Below are positions 7,119 through 14,531 of a stretch of 64,000 bases of DNA, one piece after another. Numbering within the stretch: the first letter of the stretch is position 1; every line of letters starts with the position of its first letter. The notes beneath the pieces are model-generated. The model was not told the DNA's origin, did not search any database, and saw nothing but the letters and a program-made list of their open reading frames with translations. Position numbers and translations under genes: made by a program. Source of the stretch: Pseudarthrobacter sulfonivorans (lineage in GTDB: Bacteria; Actinomycetota; Actinomycetes; Actinomycetales; Micrococcaceae); contig NZ_CP013747.1 of assembly GCF_001484605.1 (NCBI RefSeq), positions 682,001 through 746,000 of the forward strand, given 5' to 3'.

Positions 7119-8423
7119 TCAGATGGCGGCGCGCCGGCGTCGGTGGGCCTGGAGCAGCAGTCCCACCAGGCAGAACAGAACGCCGGCCACGCCCACGGAC
7201 ACAAAGCCGCCGGATGGTCCCATCCCGTCGATGAAAATCCCGGCAAGGGGCGCCCCGAGCGCCACGCCGGCAGTCAGTGCAGAGCCGTACCAGCCCATTG
7301 CCTCGCCGCGGCGGTCCTCCGCCACCAGGTCTGCCACATGTTCGGAGGCGGCCGACAGTACAGGGGCGCACAACAGGCCCGGAAGGATCGAGACGAAGGC
7401 CAGCGTCCAGGTGTCCTGGGCGAAGCCCATCGGGATAGTCAGGGCCGCCATCCCCAGCAGCAGGAGGATCGGCGAAACTGGACGGTGCATGGCCCCGTAG
7501 ACCAGTCCGCCGACCACCGATGCGGCGCACCAAAAGAGGAACACGATGCCGATTTCGCCCTGGTGCCCGCCTGTTTCCAGGGCAGCAACAATGCCAACGT
7601 CCGTGCCGCTGAGCACCATGCCGGTTCCAGCTGCCACTGCGAATACGGCCGCTACAGTGGCCGTGAGCCAGGCGAAGTTGTGGGCCACCTTGCCGGGCAG
7701 CCCCGCCGGCCCGCTGCGGGTGCGTTCTGCCCCTGCCGGGACGAGGTCTGCCGCTGCTTCCTGGAGGTGTGCCGGTGCAGCGGAAACCACAGCCACTTCC
7801 GCGGCGTGGCGCTGGTCTGCCTGGCACTCCTCAGTCTGCGTGGCACTTCGAGTAGGCGGGTTAAACCACATGAGGAACAATCCGGCCAGTGACGTGGAAA
7901 CGCCCACCACGGTGAGTCCCAGAACGGTGAAGCCGCTGGTGGCCACAACGGCTCCGGCGGCAGGCCCGATCATAAACACCATCTCCGTGGCGATCGAGTC
8001 CAGCGCAAAAGCGGTCCGCCGCTGGTCCCCGTCCGCGAGGACGCCCAGGGACTGGCGGATCACACTGAAGATCGGCAACGTCAGCAGGCCGCCGACGAAC
8101 ACCAGCGGAAGCAGCCACTGGTAGGACACGTGCGGCACCACGGACCAGATGAGAGCCTCTGACACCACTGAGGGAATCAGCGCCCGCCGCAGGCCAACAG
8201 TGTCCACGCGCCGGCCGCGCCATGGTGCGCCAACGGCAATGCCGATGGTCATAACTGCCGCTGCGGCACCGGCCGCAGCGTAGCCCTGGTCCAGGGTCAG
8301 CACGATGTGCAGGGTCAGCAGCATGCCTGCCGCCGAGTGGGGGATGCGGGCGATCATGCCGACCAGCAGCAGCCGCCGGATGGGCCGGTGGGCCAGCAGC
8401 TCCCGGTAAAGAGCGAAGTTCAC
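7119..8423 (-). CDS. MFS transporter
   Basis: A 434-residue membrane protein with about 12 transmembrane segments, split by a central hydrophilic loop (about residues 200-235) that is rich in Glu/Ala and Gln. It has features of MFS drug or metabolite exporters, including RGRRVDTVGLRRAL after TM2. The substrate is unknown. The start is taken as GTG at 8423 because AAAGGA lies six bases upstream and the first helix begins at VNFALYRELLAHRP. A TTG at 8471 would add 16 basic residues. It follows the SseB-like gene on the same strand with about 55 bp between them, so it may be the last gene of the his transcription unit. Confidence 0.82.
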   Translation of the reverse strand: MNFALYRELLAHRPIRRLLLVGMIARIPHSAAGMLLTLHIVLTLDQGYAAAGAAAAVMTIGIAVGAPWRGRRVDTVGLRRALIPSVVSEALIWSVVPHVSYQWLLPLVFVGGLLTLPIFSVIRQSLGVLADGDQRRTAFALDSIATEMVFMIGPAAGAVVATSGFTVLGLTVVGVSTSLAGLFLMWFNPPTRSATQTEECQADQRHAAEVAVVSAAPAHLQEAAADLVPAGAERTRSGPAGLPGKVAHNFAWLTATVAAVFAVAAGTGMVLSGTDVGIVAALETGGHQGEIGIVFLFWCAASVVGGLVYGAMHRPVSPILLLLGMAALTIPMGFAQDTWTLAFVSILPGLLCAPVLSAASEHVADLVAEDRRGEAMGWYGSALTAGVALGAPLAGIFIDGMGPSGGFVSVGVAGVLFCLVGLLLQAHRRRRAAI

Positions 8424-8478
8424 GGAAAATCCTTTGGGTCTGCCCGCGGCAGCCCGGGATCTCCGCGCCAACCGTCAG

Positions 8479-9375
8479 CTATTGTGCTGCGCGCCGCAAC
8501 TTGATTTCGATCGAGTCAACACGCTCTCCAAACAATACATTCCGGGACCATGCCTGTTGGAGGCCGGACACCAGGTCCTGGACTGCCGGAGCGTCCAACC
8601 CATCCTCAAGGTGGAGCAGCACCTGAAGTTCCGGCCCGGCACCGCCCCCGGAGAGCCTGGCACCCGTACCGGTGAGAACGGCGACGCCGGAACCCGGGAG
8701 GAGGGCAAGCTTGCGCACCGCAGGGAAGGCAGCCGTTGCCTCAGCCATCTCGGCTGCCAACGCCGCATCTGTGTAGGAAGGGATCCACTCCCGTTGTTGG
8801 GCCAGCGCCCAGACGGCGGGCCGCCGGACCACGAACGTGACCTCCGAGCCCGGATCGAGCACCAGTAGCTCGGCCCCCTCGGCCACGGCTGAGAGGGCAG
8901 CCCTGGCGGCGTAAACCGCCACCGGCCGGGCTTCGGGGTGCCAGGCAGCCAAGGCATTCGCCGAGCTGAAGGCCGGCATGGCCGTCCGGCCGTCGGCGGC
9001 CTTCAGGGTGACCAGCGCCATGTCCGCCTGCTTGTCCGACGTCAGGCCGTCGACGCCGGCCGCTTCCTCGCCGAGCTGGGCGATGATCGGGATAAAGACT
9101 CGGGCGGTGGCCAGCGAGGCCACCACAGCCGCTTCGTCGCCGTTGCCGTCAACCAGGGCCGCGACGGCGGCGAGGTAGCCGGCGTCGGCCGTTCCGTCGT
9201 CGTCCTCGAAGTTGTGGATCCTGCCGTCGTCCCCGGCGAGGCTCCGGCCTTCCCACGGCTGGCCGGCCGAGTCAGTACGGCCGCCCGCGCCCGCCAAAGC
9301 CGCCGCAATGTGTCCGGGCAGATGGCGCGGCGGCGGCGATTCCGCTGCCGGATCGGCGTTGTGCGTGCTGTCCAC
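8479..9375 (-). CDS. SseB family protein
   Basis: A 298-residue soluble protein. The middle (about residues 75-185) matches the SseB N-terminal domain: RVFIPIIAQLGEE, then MALVTLKAADGRTAMPAFSS and VAVYAARAAL. A second, C-terminal SseB-like domain ends in VLLHLEDGLDAPAV. The biochemical role of actinobacterial SseB homologues is unknown. It starts with GTG only 9 bp after priA, which suggests cotranscription with the histidine genes. Confidence 0.82.
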   Translation of the reverse strand: MDSTHNADPAAESPPPRHLPGHIAAALAGAGGRTDSAGQPWEGRSLAGDDGRIHNFEDDDGTADAGYLAAVAALVDGNGDEAAVVASLATARVFIPIIAQLGEEAAGVDGLTSDKQADMALVTLKAADGRTAMPAFSSANALAAWHPEARPVAVYAARAALSAVAEGAELLVLDPGSEVTFVVRRPAVWALAQQREWIPSYTDAALAAEMAEATAAFPAVRKLALLPGSGVAVLTGTGARLSGGGAGPELQVLLHLEDGLDAPAVQDLVSGLQQAWSRNVLFGERVDSIEIKLRRAAQ

Positions 9376-9384
9376 GGAAACTGC

Positions 9385-10131
9385 CTAGCGGCGTCCGGCG
9401 ACGTCGAGGGCTTCGGGGAGTGTGAAGGCACCGGCGTACAGCGCCTTGCCCACAATCGCGCCTTCCACGCCCAGCGGCACCAGGGAGCGCAGCACTTTCA
9501 AGTCGTCAAGGCTGGAGATGCCGCCGGAGGCGACCACCGGTTTGCCGGTCTTCTCCACCATCTGGCGCAGGAGTTCAACGTTGGGACCCTGCAGTGTGCC
9601 GTCTTTCGTAACGTCAGTGACAACGTACCGGGAGCACCCGGCTTCTTCGAGCCGGCCCAGGACCTCCCAGAGGTCGCCGCCTTCTTTGGTCCAGCCGCGG
9701 CCTGCCAGCGTGGTTCCGCGGACGTCGAGGCCGACGGCGATCCTGTCGCCAAAGCGGTCGATGGCACTGCGGGTCCACTCGGGGTTTTCCAGCGCCGCTG
9801 TGCCGAGGTTGACGCGGGCAACGCCGAGGGCCAGCGCCGCTTCGAGGGATTCGTCGTCCCTGAGTCCACCGGAAAGCTCCACCTTGATGTCAAGCCGGCC
9901 CACCACTTCACGGAGCAGCTCGGCGTTCGAGCCACGGCCGAACGCGGCGTCAAGGTCCACCAGATGTACCCATTCGGCACCCTGCTCCTGCCAGTTGAGG
10001 GCTGCCTCCAGCGGCGTGCCGTAGCTCGTCTCGCTGCCGGCCTCGCCTTGGACCAGCCGCACGGCCTGTCCGTTTACGACATCGACGGCGGGCAGCAGTT
10101 CAAGAACCGGCAGATCGGTTGCGGTGGTCAT
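9385..10131 (-). CDS. priA: bifunctional HisA/TrpF isomerase PriA
   Basis: A 248-residue (beta/alpha)8 phosphoribosyl isomerase. In actinobacteria this enzyme replaces both HisA (ProFAR isomerase, histidine pathway) and TrpF (phosphoribosylanthranilate isomerase, tryptophan pathway). Visible landmarks are [15 protein letters not shown] with the catalytic Asp at about residue 17, [29 protein letters not shown], and [13 protein letters not shown] with the second catalytic Asp. The ATG has AGAGGA upstream. It lies in hisC-hisB-hisH-(small ORF)-priA order. No trpF was seen in the window. Confidence 0.93.
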   Translation of the reverse strand: MTTATDLPVLELLPAVDVVNGQAVRLVQGEAGSETSYGTPLEAALNWQEQGAEWVHLVDLDAAFGRGSNAELLREVVGRLDIKVELSGGLRDDESLEAALALGVARVNLGTAALENPEWTRSAIDRFGDRIAVGLDVRGTTLAGRGWTKEGGDLWEVLGRLEEAGCSRYVVTDVTKDGTLQGPNVELLRQMVEKTGKPVVASGGISSLDDLKVLRSLVPLGVEGAIVGKALYAGAFTLPEALDVAGRR

Positions 10132-10188
10132 CTCAAATCCTCTTGGGTGTTGGGTTGCTCGTGGAAGCGGAACTGGGGGTTGCGTGGG

Positions 10189-10347
10189 CTAGGTTCCAGG
10201 AAGCGTCAGCAGGTACGCGGCCAGCAGCGCCATGCCGGCCAGGACGTAGAAGCCCACCTGGGTCCAGAGCGGTTTGTGCTGCTGCCTGAAGGACAGTGCG
10301 CCGCCCACCAGAAGGCCGGCCAGGCCCATCAGGACAATCGACCACAT
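10189..10347 (-). CDS. 52-residue small membrane protein in the his operon
   Basis: An ATG-initiated ORF that starts immediately after the hisH TAG with no intervening base and stops 57 bp before priA. The translation begins MWSIVLMGLAGLLVGGALSF, has a short basic RQQHKPLW loop, and ends with a second hydrophobic stretch GFYVLAGMALLAAYLLTL: two predicted transmembrane helices of a tiny membrane hairpin. A coding region there makes sense because the his genes on either side are otherwise packed closely. I do not recognise a family. Translational coupling to hisH is likely from the stop-start junction. Confidence 0.75.
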   Translation of the reverse strand: MWSIVLMGLAGLLVGGALSFRQQHKPLWTQVGFYVLAGMALLAAYLLTLPGT

Positions 10348-11079
10348 CTAGGCGGCGTCCGTGGCAGCTGGCTTGCGAAGGCCGTCCACCCAGTTGCGCA
10401 GTAGCCGTGCACCGGCGTCGCCGGATTTTTCCGGGTGGAACTGGGTGGCGCAGAGCGGTCCGTTCTCCACTGCAGCAATAAAGCGCGCGCCATGCTCTGA
10501 CCAGGTCACCAGCGGCGCAGTCATCCGCGGCTGGATCACGTCGAAGTTCCAGTCCTGGACACCATAGGAGTGGACGAAGTAGAAGCGCTGGTCCGCGACG
10601 CCGGCGAAGAGTTTGGATCCTTCCGGAACGTCAACCGTGTTCCAGCCCATGTGTGGCACCACCTCGGCGGGAAGGAGTTCCACCTTGCCCGGCCACTCCC
10701 CCATGCCTTCAGCTTCTGTCCCGTGCTCCACTCCGGCCTCGAACAGGACCTGCAGGCCCACGCAGATTGCCAGGACCGGCCTGCCCCCGGCCACGCGCCG
10801 GCCGATCAGCCGGATACCGTCCACGGCCTTTAGCTCGCGCATGACAGTCTCGAACGCGCCGACGCCGGGTACTACCAAGCCGTCGGCATTAAGCACGTCC
10901 TCCGGCTTGGAGCTGAGGATGACCTCGGCTCCTGCCCGCTCCAGGGCGCGCACGGCGGACCGGACGTTTCCCGAACCGTAATCGAGGACAGTGACTGTGG
11001 GCTTGCCTTCGGGCGAGACGGGCTTTTTACCGGCGGCCGGATCGATGACGGCGCCGTCCCGGAGAATTTGGCCGCTCAC
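10348..11079 (-). CDS. hisH: imidazole glycerol phosphate synthase glutaminase subunit
   Basis: A 243-residue class I glutamine amidotransferase that supplies ammonia to HisF. The catalytic triad is visible: nucleophile C106 in LAICVGLQ, and H215 and E217 in QFHPEKSG. The PGVGAF oxyanion-strand region and the MGWN segment are present. About 28 residues precede the usual [11 protein letters not shown] start; no closer start codon exists, so the N-terminus is extended. The start overlaps the hisB stop by 4 nt. hisF is not adjacent and was not found in the window. Confidence 0.94.
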   Translation of the reverse strand: MSGQILRDGAVIDPAAGKKPVSPEGKPTVTVLDYGSGNVRSAVRALERAGAEVILSSKPEDVLNADGLVVPGVGAFETVMRELKAVDGIRLIGRRVAGGRPVLAICVGLQVLFEAGVEHGTEAEGMGEWPGKVELLPAEVVPHMGWNTVDVPEGSKLFAGVADQRFYFVHSYGVQDWNFDVIQPRMTAPLVTWSEHGARFIAAVENGPLCATQFHPEKSGDAGARLLRNWVDGLRKPAATDAA

Positions 11080-11702
11080 AGGGCACCCTTGGTGGAGGGG
11101 ATTCCCTCCACGCGGGGATCGGGCTCGACCGCAGCACGCAGGGCGCGGGCGAAGGCCTTGAACTGCGCTTCCACAATGTGGTGCGGGTCGCGGCCCGCGA
11201 TGACATTCATGTGGAGGCAGATGCCGGCATGAAGCGTGATGGCCTCAAAGACGTGGCGGGTCAATGACCCCGTGAAGTGGCCGCCGATCAAGTGGTACTC
11301 CTGCCCGGCAGGCTCTCCGCCGTGCACCAGGTAGGGGCGGCCGGAGACGTCGACGACGGCGTGCGCCAGGGCTTCGTCGAGGGGCACGGTGGCCTCGCCG
11401 AACCTGCGGATCCCGGCCTTGTTTCCCAAGGCAGTGCGCAGAACTTCACCGAACGTGATGGCGACGTCCTCCACCGTGTGGTGGACGTCAATGTGGGTGT
11501 CACCGGTGGCTTTGACCGTCATGTCAATGAGCGAGTGCTTGCAGAGCGCCGTCAGCATGTGGTCGTAGAACGGGACAGACGTGTCGATGTCCGAAACGCC
11601 CGTGCCGTCGAGGTTAATCTCCACGAGCACTGACGATTCACTGGTGGCACGCTCCATGCGTGCGGTCCGGGGCGCGGCAGCGTTCGATCCGGTGAAGCTC
11701 AT
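11076..11702 (-). CDS. hisB: imidazoleglycerol-phosphate dehydratase
   Basis: A 208-residue monofunctional IGPD that dehydrates imidazole glycerol phosphate in histidine synthesis. Two metal-binding motifs are visible: HHTVE (H74, H75, E78) and HHIVE (H174, H175, E178), as required for the Mn-bound homo-oligomer. The ATG at 11702 is preferred because AAAGGA is nine bases upstream; an ATG at 11708 is only three bases from it. It overlaps hisH by 4 nt. Confidence 0.95.
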   Translation of the reverse strand: MSFTGSNAAAPRTARMERATSESSVLVEINLDGTGVSDIDTSVPFYDHMLTALCKHSLIDMTVKATGDTHIDVHHTVEDVAITFGEVLRTALGNKAGIRRFGEATVPLDEALAHAVVDVSGRPYLVHGGEPAGQEYHLIGGHFTGSLTRHVFEAITLHAGICLHMNVIAGRDPHHIVEAQFKAFARALRAAVEPDPRVEGIPSTKGAL

Positions 11703-11783
11703 GGTCATATGTCCTTTAGGCGAAGTCAGTGGTGCGAAAGCGAAGGAGATGTGCCGGTGCGCGGCGGCGCCGATACTTCAAGT

Positions 11784-12902
11784 TTAGGCGGGCAGCCCGG
11801 CCTGGCTGGCCAGGATGCGTTCCAGCGACGTCAGGAAGGCTGTGGTCTCCGTCTCAGTTCCCGCCGTGACACGCAGGTGGCCGGGGATGCCGACATCGCG
11901 GATCAGCACGCCGTCGTCCAGCAGCAACTGCCAGACGTCATGCGGGCTGTCGAGGCCGCCGAAGAAGACATAGTTCGAATCGGAGGCGGCAGGTTTGAGT
12001 CCCATTCGCGAGAGTTCCGAGACTATGCGGTCCCGCTGCTCCTTGATGTCCTCGACGTCGGCCATCAGCGCAGTGCGGTGCTGCAGGGCGGCGAGGGCTG
12101 TTGCCTGGGTGATGGCCGAAAGGTGGTACGGCAGCCGAACCAGGCGCAGTGCGTCCGTGACTTCAGGAGCGGCGGCCATGTAGCCCAGGCGGGCGCCCGC
12201 GAGGGCGAACGCCTTGCTCATGGTGCGGGACACAATGAGGCGCTCCCGGCCGGGCAGCAACGTAAGGGCGCTCGGCGTTCCGTCGTGGGCGAACTCGTGG
12301 TAGGCCTCGTCAACGATGACGATGGTCTGGCTGGCCTCGCCGGCCTCGTACACGGCCTCCACAACGTCCAGGCCCAGCCCCGTGCCGGTGGGATTGTTCG
12401 GCGAGCAGAGGAAAACGATGTTGGGCTGAAGCTCTTTGACCTGCAACGCGGCCGACTCGGCACTGAGCCCGTAATCGTCGGCCCGCTGCCCGACGATGTA
12501 CCCGGTGTCCGTGCCGCTGGCCAGGAGCGGATACATGGAGTACGTGGGCGGGAATCCCAGGGCCGTGCGCCCGGGCCCGCCGAAAGCCTGGAGAATCTGT
12601 TGGAGGACCTCGTTGGACCCGTTGGCCGCCCAGATGTTGGTGGCATCCAGACCGTGGCCGAGATACTCGGCCAGCGCTTCCCGGAGTTCGGTGAATTCAC
12701 GGTCCGGGTAGCGGTTGAGGCCCGCCGCGGCTTGCGTCACGGCCACGCTGATCGCGGCACGTACGTCCGCCGGGACGCCATGGGTGTTTTCGTTGACGTT
12801 CAGCAGGATAGGTACATCCAGCTGCGGGGCACCGTACGGGGTCAGTCCGCGGAGGTTGGTCCGGAGGGGAAGTCTGTTCAGACGCTCTAGCTGGTCATTC
12901 AC
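11784..12902 (-). CDS. hisC: histidinol-phosphate aminotransferase
   Basis: A 372-residue class I/II PLP aminotransferase converting imidazole-acetol phosphate to histidinol phosphate. Landmarks are LNVNENTHG near residue 34, SPNNPTG at 167-173, DEAYHEF at 198-204, and the PLP lysine K230 in SRTMSKAF. It starts with GTG. It is the first his gene here: hisD, which precedes hisC in many actinobacteria, is not present, and the upstream neighbour is the LysM gene, 78 bp away. hisB follows after about 80 bp. Confidence 0.94.
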   Translation of the reverse strand: MNDQLERLNRLPLRTNLRGLTPYGAPQLDVPILLNVNENTHGVPADVRAAISVAVTQAAAGLNRYPDREFTELREALAEYLGHGLDATNIWAANGSNEVLQQILQAFGGPGRTALGFPPTYSMYPLLASGTDTGYIVGQRADDYGLSAESAALQVKELQPNIVFLCSPNNPTGTGLGLDVVEAVYEAGEASQTIVIVDEAYHEFAHDGTPSALTLLPGRERLIVSRTMSKAFALAGARLGYMAAAPEVTDALRLVRLPYHLSAITQATALAALQHRTALMADVEDIKEQRDRIVSELSRMGLKPAASDSNYVFFGGLDSPHDVWQLLLDDGVLIRDVGIPGHLRVTAGTETETTAFLTSLERILASQAGLPA

Positions 12903-12980
12903 CTGAACAGTTTAGGTCCGAAGCAGACGGCCAGAAAATGTGACGGCCTGCGGCGGCACACGCCCGAGCCTGCAGGCTCT

Positions 12981-13421
12981 TTACCTGGTGGGGACGAAGA
13001 GTTGCTGTCCGGGGACAACGCCCCCGGCGGAAAGGTTGTTCAACTGGGCAATATCCGCGATGACATCACGGGGATCACGCTCGGGCGCAACGGTACTGGC
13101 GATGGCCCAGAGTGACTGGCCGGCCTGCACCGTGACCGAGACTGTTGGCGTTAGTGACAGGTCGGCGGCCGAATCGGCGGCCTTTGCCGGGGCGTTGAGG
13201 AAACCTGCCAGGGAAAGCAGGATTGCGGCAAGAATCACCAGCGGGATGCCGATGAGCACAATCCGGCCCCTGCGGGTCAGGCGCAGCGGCGGCAACGGTT
13301 CCCTTCGCTGCCTTGGCGCCGAACCCGACGTCGAAACGGGTGCGGACCACTGCCGCGAGGTGAGGTCCTGCACGGAAATGAGCTGTGGACGCGAGTCCTG
13401 CGAAGCAGATATAGCTGACAT
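12981..13421 (-). CDS. LysM membrane protein, candidate SOS cell-division inhibitor (YneA/ChiZ-like)
   Basis: A 146-residue protein with a cytoplasmic proline/arginine-rich N-terminus, one transmembrane helix (about residues 53-74) and an extracellular LysM domain (about 95-145, SVTVQAGQSLWAIAS to PGQQLFVPT). It has no catalytic domain. It is divergent from lexA with two LexA boxes between the genes. This is the arrangement of B. subtilis yneA and of the LysM gene next to M. tuberculosis lexA, which delay division after DNA damage; the same role is inferred here. The ATG has AGGAGG nine bases upstream. The open frame reaches further upstream but crosses the LexA box. Confidence 0.82.
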   Translation of the reverse strand: MSAISASQDSRPQLISVQDLTSRQWSAPVSTSGSAPRQRREPLPPLRLTRRGRIVLIGIPLVILAAILLSLAGFLNAPAKAADSAADLSLTPTVSVTVQAGQSLWAIASTVAPERDPRDVIADIAQLNNLSAGGVVPGQQLFVPTR

Positions 13422-13534
13422 GAAATGAGCCCTCCTGGACCATACTGTGCTGCCCGGCGCGCCCTCCGCGTTCACTTGCCGGTACCGGCCTGAGCCGTCC
13501 ATAAATTCGAATATTCGAATCCGCAAGCAACGAG

Positions 13535-13550
13535 TAGAACACATGTTCGA
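13535..13550. promoter_or_regulatory. LexA (SOS) box 1 between the LysM gene and lexA
   Basis: TAGAACACATGTTCGA matches the Gram-positive/actinobacterial SOS box TCGAAC-N4-GTTCGA with GAAC and GTTC half-sites four bases apart. It lies 113 bp upstream of the LysM gene start. Confidence 0.85.
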
Positions 13551-13601
13551 ACTTTGCTTCTTCATTTTTAGCACTTATCAACGAATATTGTCGAGACTCG
13601 C

Positions 13602-13617
13602 TAGAACAAATGTTTGA
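13602..13617. promoter_or_regulatory. LexA (SOS) box 2 upstream of lexA
   Basis: TAGAACAAATGTTTGA is a slightly degenerate SOS box with correct 4-base spacing, about 150 bp before the preferred lexA start. It fits lexA autoregulation. A perfect 16-nt palindrome of ATTCGAAT repeated twice (13505-13520) lies nearby but has the wrong half-site spacing for a standard box. Confidence 0.78.
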
Positions 13618-13770
13618 AAAAGCCCTGTGGCTGGCCTACGTTTGGATCAAAGAACAACCACCTCTGTAGTTGATCAGCAGGGTCTGACAATCAACTCCGA
13701 CACCAGCCCCGGGGCGTTCCAGGCACCAGCGGCCGGAGCGGAGCCGGGCAACCGAAAGGCATTGGCGAAC

Positions 13771-14517
13771 ATGGCAGCACCAGCCGCCGAGGGCAAGGCG
13801 ACACCGCAGCGCCGCCAGCCCCCACGGACCCCCAAGGGGCTCACCGCCCGCCAAAAGAAGATCCTTGAAACCATCCAGCGCTCGGTGAATGACAACGGCT
13901 ATCCGCCGTCGATGCGTGAAATCGGTGACACCGTGGGCCTGGCGAGTTTGTCGAGCGTGACCCACCAGCTCTCACAGCTGGAGAAGCTGGGATACTTGCG
14001 CCGGGACCCCAAGCGTCCGCGCGCCATGGAAGTCCTGATGCCGTTGACGCTTGACGGCGGGTCCACTAAGTCGAACGGGACAACCAAGCCCTCAGTCCTG
14101 CACGGCATCGGCGGGACGGTCACCGAACTTCCCTCTGCCATGGACACCGCGATGGTGCCGTTGGTGGGCCGGATCGCGGCTGGCGGGCCTATTCTGGCTG
14201 ATCAGGTGGTGGAAGACGTGATGCCCCTGCCCCGGCAGCTCGTGGGCCAGGGTGAGCTGTTTATGCTGCGCGTGGCCGGCGACTCCATGGTGGACGCTGC
14301 CATCTGCGACGGCGACTGGGTAGTGGTCCGCCGGCAGGCAGACGCCTCCAACGGCGATATTGTCGCGGCCCTGCTGGACGACGAAGCCACCGTCAAGACC
14401 TTCCGCCAGCGCGATGGCCACACGTGGCTGTTGCCACAGAACACCCAGTACGAGCCCATCCTGGGCGATCACGCCACAATCATGGGCAAGGTCGTCTCGG
14501 TCCTGCGGTCGCTATAG
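13771..14517 (+). CDS. lexA: SOS transcriptional repressor LexA
   Basis: A 248-residue repressor. The winged helix-turn-helix is at about residues 22-90 ([14 protein letters not shown] to [16 protein letters not shown]). The self-cleavage site A137-G138 is in GRIAAGGP, with catalytic S172 in AGDSMVD and K209 in EATVKTF, so RecA-stimulated autocleavage is intact. The ATG at 13771 gives the family N-terminus; the frame stays open back to a GTG at 13627, which would add 48 non-conserved residues. LexA boxes upstream indicate autoregulation. Divergent from the LysM gene and convergent with the DinG-like gene. Confidence 0.93.
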   Translation: MAAPAAEGKATPQRRQPPRTPKGLTARQKKILETIQRSVNDNGYPPSMREIGDTVGLASLSSVTHQLSQLEKLGYLRRDPKRPRAMEVLMPLTLDGGSTKSNGTTKPSVLHGIGGTVTELPSAMDTAMVPLVGRIAAGGPILADQVVEDVMPLPRQLVGQGELFMLRVAGDSMVDAAICDGDWVVVRRQADASNGDIVAALLDDEATVKTFRQRDGHTWLLPQNTQYEPILGDHATIMGKVVSVLRSL

Positions 14518-14531
14518 GACCTGCCGCGCAG

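Noticed and set aside
10133..10345. 70-residue minus-strand ORF between priA and hisH in another frame
   Set aside because: Arg/Gly/Pro-rich composition without family features. The 52-codon frame at 10189-10347 has two clear membrane helices and abuts the hisH stop.
13505..13520. ATTCGAAT doublet called as a third standard LexA box
   Set aside because: The half-site spacing is 12 bp overall rather than the 16 bp of TCGAAC-N4-GTTCGA, so it was not listed as a confirmed box.
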